Positions 34,269-46,880 of a stretch of DNA of 64,000 bases are shown piece after piece (position 1 is the first letter of the stretch; each line of letters starts with the position of its first letter). Source of the DNA: Rhyzopertha dominica. Taxonomy: Eukaryota > Arthropoda > Insecta > Coleoptera > Bostrichidae. Below the pieces are notes generated by a model. That model did no database searches and was not told where the DNA came from. It was given only the letters and a program-made list of their open reading frames with translations. A program made the position numbers and the translations under genes. The stretch covers positions 44,263,786 through 44,327,785 of the forward strand of contig QCXZ01000041.1 of assembly GCA_025024175.1 (NCBI GenBank), read 5' to 3'.

Positions 34269-37200
34269 TAAAATGATGGGGTTATGGAGTATATTACAAA
34301 CAATCTTTTAATGTTCATTGTTTTGGCATGCATATTTTTTCAAGAATTTTTAAACTACAGGGTTTTGAACGGCCGTTAAAAAACATAAATTTAAGTAATA
34401 CTGTTATCGTATACCTTGGGTAAGCTCCTTAAAAATAAATTTGTCAGATTCTGAATTCACTAATTACGTTAAACAGAATCGGTGTTCAGACGTAAGAAAT
34501 AATGTTCTTATTAGATCTAAATTAGGGTTGCCCCTGACCCGATGTCGTTGTGGCTTGCTTCTAACGCATTTTCAGACAATAATTGTCTAATTGGCAAGGA
34601 AAAAATCTATGTATTTGGACTTACTGTACACAACTAGGCCTGTAAAACCAGCCATGCAAAAGCAGATAAAAAGGCCTAATTTCGTCTAAAACTCCTTTAA
34701 ATCTCTCTAAACTTATAAGGTACCCATTGGCCAATAGACTCAAAACAACATAGAGCAATCAACAACTATCTCTTCACATCAGTAATTTCAGAACTAGAAT
34801 TTGGGTTTAAGAAAAAGCGGCTTTTTATATTGTCATAGTTAGTGGAGCTGTTGGGTTTGGTTTGTCAACTAACACACTCTTTTTGATTCAGATTAGATTC
34901 TACTTTTGTTTGTTTTGCACAATTTCTTTATGTTCATTTCCCCGAACTTGCCATATCCTAACAGGTGGTATATAGCCTATGCGTAGGATACATTATTGTA
35001 TATTGCTCCAAAGTTGGTAGATGATTTACGACATTCTCCATATTCATTTGCTATGGAGTGGCTCCAAAAATAAAACATTTAGACGTTGCATTTGTGTTAG
35101 ACAAATGTGGGTAACACTAACCATCTAACATTGTAAATATCATCTAATCCCATCTTCATATTTTGATAGATTGGCATTTTCCTTTTGAAAAATAAATAGG
35201 GTGGATGATGGACACGCAATAGTTATAGAAATCAGTGCTTGACCCACGTGCGAACATTTGTTTGCCCTGGCTATACCAGATGGTGGTCGGTTGGTTGTAT
35301 ATAAGTAAGTTACGTTGAATTCATATAATACTAACTGGGTTTGGGCCTTAACTGGAACATACCATAGTACTGTTCTGGAGATTCGGGTTCAAGTCCCAAC
35401 TGCAGCGAGCTATCTTTTATTTGAATTATGCCTGCTTTACCGATAACCCTATACATCACATCATAATACAGACGAAATATAAAGCATTAGTGTTATTTCT
35501 CTTGGTAACAAAACATTTTTTGCAACGTTTAATTCGTAAAGGCTCTGAAAACAATCCTTGTGGACACCATTTACCACAGACATTAACAACGTATATTTTC
35601 GTTCTGGCAAATTTAAATAGAAAGCTACTACTTGATAAGAGTTTAAAGAGAAGAGTAGAAAATTTCGTAGTCATCCCTGCAGCAAATTTTAACTCAACAG
35701 ATATCCTGCTATCTACGAAATCCTTTGGGCGTCTTTTTGTAACGAATCATTTTCTAAATTTATTTATTTCTTCCCCGACAGTGCCTCTGGAAATTGCATC
35801 TCCCCTGTAAGCCAAACAGCGTAGCTAAAAATTTTTACATTTGATCGGCTTTTTATGTTGAAGATATAATTTTACAAGCTCTGCGTTTGTTATTAAATTA
35901 ATTCTATGAATAAAGACCAGGTACGCATACAAACTAAAAAAAAAACGAAGGAATGATAATATTAAAAATGTTAAAAGATATTTGTTTGTTTTTTCCTTGC
36001 AAAGCATCCTCAAAGTTAAAAGATTACGTAAAATTAGAAGACCAATTTGGGTGTGCGATAAATCAATACAATAGACTTTAAAAATTCAAGAATAGTATTT
36101 TAAACACGTTTCAAAGTATATATCTTACTCTGTAAAACCTATAGTTAACAATATCATTTCATATGGATATAGAATGTGTTTCCTGGTGCAATCTAATCGC
36201 AACAGCTTTAACAAAAATAATGTGATAATAGTATTGAGCAGTTGTCTAAGGTTTATATATAAATAGAAGATTAAAAGCTCGTTAGAAAAATTTTACATAT
36301 TTTATTTTTGTCCCCGGGACGCTGATTGTTTGACGGGCCAAAATGACCACCGACTGTTAAAAATATAATTGCCCCATTTAACTCTGAAGAATTCAATTCG
36401 AATAGTTCATTAATCTTTCCGGATTGCAACCGCTCGTGATTAAATGTCATCATGGTTAGGTAATTATGAAACCGAATCGTGTAAGATCCGCGACTTTGCC
36501 AGCAATAACACCGCAATTAGCGTTATATCCACTCCTAGTTGAGGAGCATTTAAAAATAACTGTAAAACATTCCAGTCTAATTTAGTAGCGTCATTACCTA
36601 CAAAAGCATTGTGTGTTACCGAGGATTCCGTTGCTCGATCGTTCATGGGGGATTCCCAATCCTTTGTCCGTAGAATTCGTCTTGACTAATCTGGAAAGAA
36701 CAAAAACTCCCAATAATCTTGGAGCCGCAGTTTTCGTGTTTATACATGCAAAGCTGTAAAGTACAAAAAGCTTTTGGTGTGAGAGTAATATATGAAACGA
36801 CCTTCCTTGTGAAAAAGTAAATAAAGCTGGCTGTTTATTAACCCATTTAATGATTTTAAAAGTTATTGGAATAGTGTGTGTGTTTCACGGGTAGCTAAAT
36901 TAGTGTAAAAAGGAGTAAATCGCAAACACAATAGATAATCGTCGCTTTAGTGACCTAAATTAAATCTTATAACTTATTCTATTGGTGCATTACATCCGGA
37001 AACAACAAAAATTGGTATTATTCCTTTTATAAACGTTCTACGTCTTATAATTCCAAGTAAGTAAAGTAGTGTCCACTTATAATCAACCTCAATGGACTGC
37101 GAAAACGGTTCGTTATAAACGATAAATGCTAATATCAGAAAAAAATTATTGATACAGCATACTCGTATATACATATTTCTAACACATTTGAGAAACTTAT

Positions 37201-37780
37201 TTAAAAAAATCTTTTTTTATTCATTCTGAAAAATCTCTGAAGTCATTCAAGTGCGCTAAAACACGCCCTAAAAGAGTCAAAATTCACTCAGGTAAAAAAC
37301 GTACCTAAATCTGCCTGAAAAAAAGCTCGTGTAGGACCACCGAACGTTAAGACGTATGCAACACTGTGCAGCAGACGCGTCATAAAATAGTTTCAAATTG
37401 AATCGCGTACTTCTCTAGAACTAGACGCGACCTTAGGAAAGGGATTTCAGATTCGGGTTCAGGAGGTCATTTTCTAGATATATACAAAATGATTGCACAC
37501 TTCCAACACATAGATGTACTTAAAGATAGAACTATCTCATGTTGTAAAAGTCATCAAGCGGTGTTGCACGCAGTGCTGATATGTACAATGTAAATGGTAC
37601 CGCGCACAATGCACGGCGCGGCTCCATATAATAGTTGTGAAAAATCAAAAAGGTATCTTTTTTGTGAAAAATATAGAAATTAAGAACTGCGTGTTCGATA
37701 AAATTTAGTTTTAAGTTCGTTATAACTGAAAACTTTTGCGGATATACCAAAAATGTAAGGTTCGTTTTATCAGAAAGTTC
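34269..37780. other. AT-rich intergenic stretch
   Basis: No gene recognised apart from a possible SINE at 35330-35415. A 129-codon open frame at 35421-35810 (plus) has no known domain and follows that SINE directly. A patch at 36270-36660 has two longer minus frames without a recognisable motif. Confidence 0.4.
35330..35415 (+). ncRNA. Possible tRNA-derived SINE head
   Basis: A B box GGTTCAAGTCC (about 35387-35397) sits in a T-arm-like hairpin (GGG...CCC), about 40 bases after an A-box-like GGCCTTAACTGG. The 5' acceptor half expected from the 3' side (ACTGCAGC) is absent. It is a weak call based on pol III box spacing. Confidence 0.35.
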
Positions 37781-37789
37781 GTCATAAAC

Positions 37790-38480
37790 GAATTAGTGAA
37801 TGTGTCGCCGACTGCACTTTTTTATCATGATCCTCTTGATGTTGTTGATATTTTCAGTACGCTTGATGGCTCTCTTTTACTCTCTACTATAAAAATTGTT
37901 TTGGATACACTGGTTTCTGCATCGGGTTTTAATGCTTTTTGCCTTAATACTGTTATAATTCTCGGCAGTTCTTCTCTAAAATGTTTTAAACTCCTCTCTC
38001 AATTTTCACGTAGACATAGGTCTTTTTTGCAGGTTTCTCTTTTACTTATGTTGGTGGCACTTTTTTCTACTTTTTCTAACGCTTCTTCTTTAAAATCTGT
38101 ATCTGCCCTTGTAAAATTATCCCGGAACTCTTTTTGTAACAGCGGTTTTATTTTTTTATTCCTCGTTCGGTTTTGGGTTACTCTAGTCTACCAATTTGCT
38201 TTATTTTCCTGTAGATTTCTGCTTTTGGGCAATCTTTTTTTAGGTCCTTCCATATGGTGAGCTCCACGTACCTTTATGTATGTTTGTGTTCGAAATATGT
38301 ACTTGATACAATTAAATCATCTTCTGGTGACGTTAACTAATACCTTTCAATCATTGGTTTGCATATTTTTTCTTGGCCTGGTTGTCCCTTCATATCTCCT
38401 ATTATCATTTTCTGATCATGCGATGGAATCTTCCAATATTGGTTGTCTAATTGTTAAGTTTTCTTCCGCAGGTCACCGCA
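37790..38480 (-). pseudogene. LINE endonuclease relic
   Basis: The minus strand from about 38425 reads HDQKMIIGDMKGQPGQEKI (matching KIILGDFNAKVG of APE-type LINE endonucleases). After a stop come DLIVSSTYFEH and, in the next frame, IHKGTWSSPYGRT (matching the H+GTW.SPDG motif before NQIDH). Downstream text to about 37800 is lysine-rich and broken, possibly the linker toward the polymerase. The leucine-rich plus-strand open frame at 37736-38260 is a shadow of this strand. The clade looks RTE-like or jockey-like. It is dead. Confidence 0.55.
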
Positions 38481-38481
38481 A

Positions 38482-40287
38482 GTGTAAATTTCGTCTATTT
38501 GTTATTTAGTCCCTACTGCTCCGTCAGTTTCTGCCACTTTGAACTTGGTTTTGTAAAATCCACTGCCATAATTGCTTACAAGCTAAGCAAATTTGAGGTT
38601 TCAAAAGTTGGATACCTTGGATACTCAATGAAACAAGTAATTTGTTGTTTATGGTTATATAGGTGCTCCAATACAACTGTAGATAGATGGCAAAGGTGAT
38701 TCTAGGCAATGTTTCAGAATGATTGATTTCAGTAATGTCGAATAATTTTTAAATGGTTCTGGAATATCTAATTTATTTCTTCGGTATAGTCAATTCATGT
38801 TTCGGCTATGCTTACCATGATACAACGAACAATAATTTGTTAATAATCAAGTCCTCTCGCTGTTGCGACTACAGTAAAATAGTACACGTGACTGAGGTAT
38901 TTCCATTCGAGTAAAGTGTAAATTTCAGCAACCTTGCTACCAATTAAGCCGTAGCAGAGAATATTATAATCCCGATTAGATTCAGTAAGTCACACAGCGG
39001 TGTTACTGCCAATTTTGTTTTAAAAAATAACGATTTTGGTTGTTTTGCGGCTGCAGGCGCTGATGCGCAAATGAACTTTACGCAACCCGACCAAAAAAAG
39101 CCGATTTAAAATACCTTTTCATTTATGTTTACCGCGTTGTGAGTGGTTTTACATGAAAAATCTGCTCTTTCAAACAGAGAGTTTGCTTTTAATCCACATT
39201 CAATCAGATGTGGCGCGCACACACGCTCTCGCTGTCTGTGTGATGTCATCATAACGAAATTTCACAAAAGATGACTGAGATTATAATTAACTGCCGCGCG
39301 TTTGCCGTCCTTTGTGATGATTTTATTAATCTCCGTTTAACGGATATTTCGGTTTTATTTGTTTCGAAAATAACGCTTTGCGTTTGCAGAATTTATACTA
39401 AATTAAACTGTGTGGTTTAATACAAACTTTTTTTCCAATGAATTATTCAAGGGAGAGTTTATGGCTATTTATAGGTTTATTTTACCTAATAGATGATATT
39501 TAACAAAGATATTAATCATATAAGTCTTGCAGTTTTAATATTTTAGTATTACATCCTGCTTACTAGTAAAAAAATACAATTCAATTTAAGGACGGTAAAA
39601 ATATAACCTATGAAAATGATAAGATTCTCTAACGATTTTTTTTTGTATCTTTAACAAGCTATATCGAAAGTTGTTTATATAGCCCTATAAATCTGCAAAA
39701 GAAAGTCCCAGGACCGGAATGTCTATCTTTCATCAGAAGAGACGGTCAACTTCGACTTACATCGTCAAGTTGGCTAATATTCCCCTCTACGTTTATGGCC
39801 GTATATCTTGTGTAGAAGTTGGAGTATACTATACCATAAAACCGTAAACGACAAAATTAAGTGGCATCCTTCATCAGCAATCTTAAATGAATTTTATATT
39901 AAGGGATCTGCCTAATTCTTCAAAAATTGTTTGTTTGTGACGATTGGTAATATCAACATACTCTTTATTCTCATGTAGTTTGGATATCCATCTCGAGAAA
40001 ATTATCATAATGAACTGATCGCTGCTCCTTTTCAATTCCTTTTTAAATAGTGTATATTTTTGTAGAGAACACAAAAAATTTCTTGAGCGATGACATAAAG
40101 GGAAAGACGTTTTAAATCAACATTTATTTAATTGTTAAATAAACAATTATATAACGGCAAATTATTAAACAATAACTTTTGTTGTTTGCTATAAAAGGTA
40201 CATTTTTATATTTGGTAGTAATAATTTAATTATTTTTTTTGCCCTTTTAAACACTGTTTAAATATATGTTATCTTGAAATCTTTAAA
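38482..40287. other. Intergenic stretch with candidate conserved block
   Basis: No gene. About 39040-39400 is GC-richer unique DNA with a palindromic bZIP-like TGATGTCATCA at 39241-39251 and a TGATTTTATTAATC element near 39317, which would suit an enhancer. The rest is AT-rich. Confidence 0.35.
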
Positions 40288-40289
40288 TA

Positions 40290-41433
40290 CAGGATGCTTC
40301 ACGAATGATAATGACCATGACGACATTAAAAATGCAACCCAAAATACATTCTCGTAGCCAATGTGGTTATTTTACATAATGGTATTATTTTAAAAATAAA
40401 TTGGGAATCCATGACGGCTATGCGCTATGGTTCCTGTCACTGTATTTATTAAAAGTCAAAATGTATTTAAATGAAAAAAACAGATACGATTTTGATTTAT
40501 GGTGAATGCAACAAAAATGCTTCCGCTGCTGCCCGTTTATACAGACAACGTTTTCCAAAAAGAAGAGCTCCTGCCGATACAATTTTCAAGAGACTTGAAC
40601 TAACTTTAGGGACAAACTGGCCACTACTGAAAAAGTCAAGAGAAAGAACAGCAACAGGCCCTGACAATGAAATTAGGGTATTGGAAATGATTGACAAAAA
40701 TCGTCATATTAGTCAAAGGGTAGTCTCAAGAGCAACCGGTATTAGTCTGTCTTAAGTACACCGAATAATTAAAGGCAATCAATTTCATCCGTGTCACTTG
40801 CAATTGGTACAGGCCGTAAAGGATACAGATTATCCTAAAGGACTAGCTTTTTGTAACTTTTTTCAGGAACACCAACATTTGAATGTGAGATTTTATGACA
40901 TTTGCTTCTCAGATGAAACAAGATTTTCTAATAATGGTGGAGTTTACAAACATAACATGCATTATTACGCGCAAGGAAATCTACGTTGGATTCGAGAAGG
41001 ACATTTTCAAACTATGTACTCGACGAATATCTGGTGGATTTTTTTCTGTGGGTAATGGTAAAAGAGCAAGAATACCAAACACCAATTGAAAGTGTAGAAC
41101 ATTTAGAAAATAAAATACGTGATGCATGTAGATCCATCACTCCACAAATGTTAATGCATGTTAAAAGATCGTTTTGGGCACGAATTCAAGCTTGTGAAAA
41201 CAGCGGAGGGCGACATTTTGAGCATTTGTTACATTAATGTTATTGAATAAACATGTTTCAAAAATAAAATTTGTTTTGCAATACCGAATTTACTTAACGC
41301 AAATGATTTAAGTTTATGTCAAAATTTACGAATTTATACAGCTCTCTACGTTTTATATTTTTTAAGACGATGAAAATTATCAATGTTACCTCTGCAAATG
41401 TATCTTGGTCATTATCATTCGTGAAACATCCTG
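40290..41433 (+). mobile_element. DUF4817/DDE mariner-type transposon, copy 3
   Basis: Termini CAGGATGCTTCACGAATGAT and CGTGAAACATCCTG match copies 1 and 2 and are flanked by TA at 40288-40289 and 41434-41435. The coding strand is plus. An internal deletion joins the middle of the transposase (STNIW) directly to the T-rich GGATTTTTTTCTGTGGG stretch, removing both the second and third catalytic aspartates. The right terminus also lost the GGGTTGCATTTTT part present in the left. Confidence 0.87.
40461..41237 (+). pseudogene. DUF4817-type transposase relic, copy 3
   Basis: The ancestral start is at about 40461. The N-terminal HTH reads DTILIYGECNKNASAAARLY and RFPKRRAPADTIFKRLELTL, then NEIRVLEMIDKNRHISQRVV and SRATGISLS with a stop at about 40755. 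The next part has LAFCNFFQEHQHLNVRFYD and first-aspartate text CFSDETRFSNNGG, then YYAQGNLRWIREGHFQTMYS. After the deletion the C-terminus (VEHLENKIRDACRSITPQML, HVKRSFWARIQACENSGGRH, stop at 41235-41237) is well preserved. Lacking two of three catalytic residues, it cannot be active. Confidence 0.8.
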
Positions 41434-41435
41434 TA

Positions 41436-42530
41436 TAGTAGAAATCGTCTATAACTACATCTGTTACAACGCCAAGAACCCTTAATCCTGTTTTAAAAAG
41501 CTATTCCCTTAATAAGAAATTNTATGTTTGTAATGACGTTAGTTATAAAGTCTTACCGGACATAATGTTGGCTGTCGCTATAAATAATTTCCACTGTAAT
41601 TCCTTTTACTTCAGAAATCATAAGCCAAAGATGATGTCACCAAAAGACAATGAGAAATATAAATGAAAAAAACAAATCGCTTGCACATGCGCCTGTTTGA
41701 TAGAAATTTCCTCAATTATCTGAAATCGCCAACCTTTGTAATGTTTACGTATTGGCACATGATCTCAGAACAACATCAGTATTGCTAATACTTTTTAGCT
41801 TCGTTCTATTAATTTGTTGACCTTCAATACCTAATAATCACTATCGCGTCTTCGAACCGATTTACGAATAAACAACTTGCTGTTAGTCTACTTACTATTA
41901 TGTTCATTATATTCGGACTATACTAAGCAACTATAGTTTATTAAATTTTACAAAATTATTCGAACATGTCTTGATAGAAATTATTTATATTTGTCACCAA
42001 TTTGGTTGAGTTCACTCATTTCATGCGAGATCGTTCTCGTTTATACAGACTTGTATAAAACTTTTGATAAGGGTTATTCAACAAATTGGTGTTGTTACTA
42101 GAACCTTTGTTAACTAGAAGAGAGCAATTAGTTGAATACTGCAGATTTAAGTCTGACATTTTGTACCTCATATTACTTATATTATAAAACACAGTACCAA
42201 AAACATTGAGGTTTCCAAGTTTACTAATATTCCGTCCATTGATTCGCTATTTTACGCTCTTGTACGCTCACGTATAGAATAGGTGGTTTGGATACCATAT
42301 AATCAAACACGTATTAGAATTATTTTTAGAAAACGTGCAGCGAAGCATTTATTTTTTAGGATAGAGGGTTAATATCCAGCGAAACATTGCGATCTATTAA
42401 GCATTGATTGATCAATTGTTGTGTTGTGTAGAAAAAATGTAATTTGCTTGACTTACCCATTAAAAGCTGCAGTTGGTAATATTAAGTGCTCATTCTTATT
42501 GCATGAAGTTCGAATCACCGTACCTCGCAT
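41436..42530. other. AT-rich intergenic stretch
   Basis: Nothing recognised. Confidence 0.45.
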
Positions 42531-42584
42531 TGTAGTAGTAGTAGTAGTAAGGACTAGGGCTGGGCGATACCATTAGACAGGTAT

Positions 42585-42785
42585 CGATATTCGATACCGG
42601 TGCAGTATCGATACTACTGAAAAGTATCGAAGTATCGAAAGATTCGAAGTATCGAAAGTACTGAAGTATCGAAGTATGCAAAATACCTAAAGTATTGAAT
42701 GTATCAAAAGTATCGAAGTATCAAAAGTGTAGAAGTATCGAAAATATCGCAGTATTGAAAGTATCGAATGTATCAAAGATATCAC
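42585..42785. repeat. GTATCGAA-unit array, left end of hAT-3
   Basis: Many head-to-tail copies of an 8-11 base unit (AGTATCGAA with small spacers). A mirrored array lies at 43550-43735. Confidence 0.9.
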
Positions 42786-43549
42786 TATATGTAAGTGCTA
42801 TAAATCAATGGTTAAATGTTAGAATTAGGAATAGTTTGGAATATACTGAGGCGCATATGTACCATATATCAAATGTTAAATCCAGTTATAACTATTAACC
42901 ATCTACATTTTAATTAACCTAATCCAAGCAAAATTATCTACTTTTTAAAAATTGAAAACTGATCCATCTTCTCTAAGTGGAGTTATTAATTAATTCTTCT
43001 AAAGAAAATATTCTTAAAGTGAATTTCCACTTTATTTTTACAATTGTAAAGCGCTTTCGGCTACATGTTAGCCATCGTCAGTACAAAAATTAAAAGGAAA
43101 CTAACAGTTTGACAAAGTCAAAAATCAGAAACAAGCAAACTTGACTACAAACTGAAATGCAACCCACATGCCAGTAACTCAAACGAAACATTAATTTTAG
43201 ATCAAACAAAGAATTTAGAATAAGACCATTGAAATTATGTGGGAATCTAACCTAACCAAAAAACCGAAGCAAAAATTATACGTTTATATAACTTTTTATA
43301 TAACGCACTGAAAGAATCACTCCTAAACATGGGACTGCAAATGTAAAGGAGTACAATTTTTTTTCAAGTAACTTTTCTGACATTTCAATCTTTTACTTTT
43401 CTACTTAGGAACAATTATTTTGTTCATTACTAAACTGCTCAGCATGATCTACCGTCAGCGATGCACGTAAATCGGTTACAACTCCCACCCATGCTAAAAA
43501 CGTGTTCAGAAATAAACCCCTAAAAACTTTTGGGAAAATCCTGCTTTCG

Positions 43550-43735
43550 ATACTTCGATACTTTTAAACACTTTCGATACTTCGATACTTTTGAATACTT
43601 TCGATACTTCGATACTTTTGAATACTTTCAATATATCGATACTTTCGATACTTGAATACCACGACAATATGGTATTGATACTCGATACAGCCGAAGGTAT
43701 CGATACTTTGAGTAAGTATCGATACTTTGCCCAGC
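43550..43735. repeat. TTCGATAC-unit array, right end of hAT-3
   Basis: Inverse-oriented partner of the left array, with units such as ACTTTCGATACTTCGATACT. Confidence 0.9.
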
Positions 43736-43747
43736 CCTAGTAAGGAC

Positions 43748-45540
43748 GAGATGAGGCATCGAGTCAGTTTATTATTGCGTGCGCAATAGCGTTCATCACT
43801 TAAACTAACCCTTAATTAAATGTTTCAGGCTTTATAATAATTTATTTTGTTCATATCCTAATCTTGACATTTTTCATGTAAATTTGATAAAGCCAGTGTT
43901 AAAGAACTAGCATTAGTGATTAAGTATTTTGCAACAAAGCTGAAGACCGGGAAATGAAAGTTTTAACCTAATAAGAAAACATGCGCTTTCACAAAGTTTC
44001 ATGCACCAAAAGGTGATAGAAGTCAAAAACCTAATTCTTCACTCTCATAATAGCGTCCACCAAAATCAAATAATGTCACGCTCACTTATCTAGGTACTGA
44101 CCAGAGCCAACGAGCGGTTATCACGTCGTGTTTTATGTAAATTGTCTTTGTTTTTATGCGAGCGCCGGTCCCAGCAGTGTTTCCAGTCTGCGGCAAGGTT
44201 GCCGCGGGATGGAAGGAAACAAAATCGACATTTCGAAATATTTTAACCTCAGGTGTTGATGTTGAACCGTCGGCGATAGTGGGAGAGGAGTCGCGTTGTC
44301 GAATGTGCAAGAAATGCAAGGTTGCTGTTTACGTCACTGGCTTTGGAAAGTACGGCATCAATCGGAGACTTTTTTTTACAATGATTGCTTACTTCAGGTT
44401 TAATATATTTTTGCAACACTGTTTTGAATTTTACTGAGGTACATTATTGCATCAAAGGCTTATTGAAATGAAATGATTATGTGATGGTGATACTCAAATA
44501 AGTGTATAAAGTATCCATGTTATTACATCACGTCTGCAGAATGTGTTGCAATATTGTATGCGTGTGTTTCTGAAGAGCTGTAGAGGATAATAACATATTA
44601 GATTTCAAATAATTGTATTTCATTAGAAATTGCAAAGACAAATTATTTATTATTATTTAGTTGTTTTGGTCGAAAGAAGTAAACTTTTCGTCAAACCTAC
44701 CATAACTGCTATACGTATTACCAATGAAATTAGTATAACGAGCTTATTGCCACTCGTTCTTTTCTGTATTCTTATTAAAATAATAAAAAAGGGCAGAAAC
44801 AAACTTGCTGTCCTGATCTGGGATAAATATGTTGAACAGGTTTATCCATTTGTAGCGAGGACATTATTCGCACATTTATGCATAATGAGGTCAAGCATTA
44901 AACTTGTCAATTACACACAAGGATATTTTCACGTCCTGATTAAAAACGCACACATTTTGTTTACTCTAAGTATCGATATTACTATACGAAGTAACGAATG
45001 AATGGCAATAACTAAAAAGCGTAATCAACATCACGAAACCTACTTAAATTATTTATGATAAATCGATCGACGTAACAGGGACACGGATAAAGACAAGACA
45101 ATCCATTTTAGTATTGTATTAAAAGTATTGTTAGCTAAATCAATTGATATCTATAAGTTAAATACTAAGAAAAGATTTGTGTTGTTTATTTTGGATGACG
45201 AAAAGCAATCATTAACGCATGTAGCTTAGGGTTTAACATTCGTTTTGTTTTAGACGAAATTTTGCTTATAATTTGTCAAATTTTGTACCATTTACCTTCA
45301 ACGGGCATGTAGATGACATGCATTGCCTACATTCTTGTAGAAAAACATTTTCGTCAATCCACCATCGATTAAGAAACAAAGGCAAGTAAAAAGGAAATGC
45401 GCTGTGCGACTATCCACGTTATCAGTTCGTTCTCTAACAATACTTATTTAACAACTAATACTATATGATTAACTTCAATGTTCTTTAGAAAAACAAAGTG
45501 TAAGATGGACATTTCGAAAGCACTTACATCTCTTAAGGCT
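43748..45540. other. Intergenic stretch with GC-rich patch
   Basis: Positions 44090-44350 are GC- and CpG-richer with open frames on both strands, no domain recognised. A 123-codon frame at 44630-45001 has no known motif. Nothing else seen. Confidence 0.35.
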
Positions 45541-45549
45541 GGCGCACTA

Positions 45550-45640
45550 TCTCCAAGACTGGCTAGTAGNGTCTTACCACAGGGTTCTNTTCTAAACCCT
45601 GTGTTTTNATTATTTGATTCCTATATCGCCACAACCTAAT
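45550..45640 (+). pseudogene. LINE reverse transcriptase snippet
   Basis: A short plus-strand run reads LSPRLAS, an N-containing codon, then VLPQGS, another N, then LNPVF and LFD. This matches the RT fourth block (LPQGSVLSPLLFNLY) of jockey/R1-type LINEs. Nothing around it could be joined with confidence. Three N bases lie within it. Confidence 0.5.
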
Positions 45641-46460
45641 ATTTAATAAAAATTGATGTATCATCATCATGTATCATAAGGAAAAGGCAGACTCACTCAT
45701 TTATCATGTTCCCTACACTGATTTTTTCCTGTTTATCAGAAAAATAACTAGAGATACATGGGAGGGATAATAATCCCACCACTCAAAAAAAAACAACAAA
45801 CTCTTCTACCACAACTGATCTTTCACAGTTTCAGTTTCCGCCAACACCATTATGTTAGGATGGCTAGGGCTAGGTTTAGTCATGGAATACTTCTCAAAAT
45901 GAACTAGTCGTATCAAGAGAAGTTTGATTGCAACAACGAATCGGTAGATGATCTAAACCACCGAATGTTTGATTTGTTGGCCGTATTTGGGTACAGATTT
46001 TCCTTTTCTAAGAGACACATTTTTTGCTTTAAAAATATTTGTGATATTTTAAATTTTCGATCTAGATTTCATGGCTGTCCGACATTACTTAGAACTTATG
46101 ACTCCAGCCTCTTTTTTTCTCTTTTCCATCATCTTCTGAGGCTTTCTTCCACTTCCCGGGACACGAGCGATTTTCCTTCGCATACTCTTCTAATAATAAG
46201 ATGCACTGTTTGTCGTAAGCTTCCCATTTCACAAAAATGTTTTACAGGGAAATATTTGTAAAATTCGCCAATTACTTGACGACGATCACTGTACTTCAAC
46301 TGGTTCATTCTACTACAAGAACTTGTTTATAAGTTTTGAAATAGCTCAAACTGTAATGACAGGTTTTTTTACAGCCTACTACGTTTTAATTAAAAAAAAC
46401 ATAAAAAGATACCTACGGATTTTTTGTTTACACACCCATACATGCCTACTTGCCGAGAAT
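45641..46460. other. Intergenic stretch
   Basis: A 98-codon open frame at 45965-46261 has no recognisable domain. Nothing else seen. Confidence 0.35.
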
Positions 46461-46549
46461 TAGCCCGAAAATGCTTAATAGTGGCACAAAACCTAAGTAT
46501 TTTATTCCAGATCAACTAAAAAGCCAAACGAAATAAATAGTTATTTTAT

Positions 46550-46880
46550 CTCAGTATTTAATCCCTTAAATAATTGCATAGTTGCTACGGATAAATATAG
46601 CACTTCTCATTTGGGTGAACCTAAGCTTTCTTTTAAAATGGCTGCTGTTGAAGAAAGTAGTCATGTGATTAATAGTCTTAAGTCAAATGCTTGCGGTCAT
46701 GATGGCAATACTGCAAAGATGCTTACATTATGTTGTGCTACATTGAAATATTTAACACATATAATTAATGTCTGCTTGGAGGTAGGTTACTTTCCAAACA
46801 TGTGGAAACACATTTTACACACATTGCCAAAAATAAAAAATTCTAATAATTTTTCTGACCAACAATGTCAAAAATTTTAG
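46550..46880 (+). pseudogene. LINE-3 polymerase, N-terminal RT part
   Basis: Text includes SSHVINSLKSNACGHDGNTA (equivalent of the LK..KA.G.DGI block), LKYLTHIINVCLEVGYFPNM and WKHILHTLPKIKNSNN (the W+...V.PI.K segment of RT block 1). A stop follows at 46878-46880, and the frame shifts so that the next part continues without loss of sequence at SKILEKIISKQ. Ancestrally this was one protein with the next entry. Confidence 0.75.

Larger units (their letters stand above)
42555..43739. mobile_element. hAT element with GTATCGA minisatellite ends (hAT-3)
   Basis: Inverted termini TAGGGCTGGGCGATAC / reverse (ending GCCCAGCCCTA) are flanked by a perfect 8-bp target duplication GTAAGGAC at 42547-42554 and 43740-43747. 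Left subterminal DNA (about 42585-42785) is an array of GTATCGAA-type units. The right (about 43550-43735) holds the same unit in inverse orientation (TTCGATAC). Open frames there merely translate the repeat. The interior (about 42900-43500) shows no hAT transposase. A hairpin with TTTCGGCTACATGTTAGCC at about 43057-43075 resembles a decayed hammerhead-like motif on the minus strand. Confidence 0.9.

Noticed and set aside
34024..34311. Open frame with a poly-leucine run
   Set aside because: It is the TTA microsatellite tail of LINE-2.
35421..35810. 129-codon plus-strand open frame
   Set aside because: No domain, no codon pattern distinct from background and no supporting neighbours.
37736..38260. 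174-codon plus-strand open frame, the second longest in the window
   Set aside because: It is leucine, serine and phenylalanine rich with no domain, and the opposite strand reads as a decayed LINE endonuclease region (K- and E-rich), so it is a shadow.
42695..42898. Open frame with serine/valine/lysine repeats (VSKVSKYQKC)
   Set aside because: It simply translates the GTATCGAA array of hAT-3.
43050..43085. Hammerhead motif inside hAT-3 (minus strand CTGACGA...GAAA)
   Set aside because: Core boxes fit, but no GUC follows, stem II is only four pairs and there is no PLE context, so it was kept only as a remark.
44630..45001. 123-codon plus-strand open frame with hydrophobic stretches
   Set aside because: AT-rich background easily gives such I/L/K-rich frames; no family recognised.
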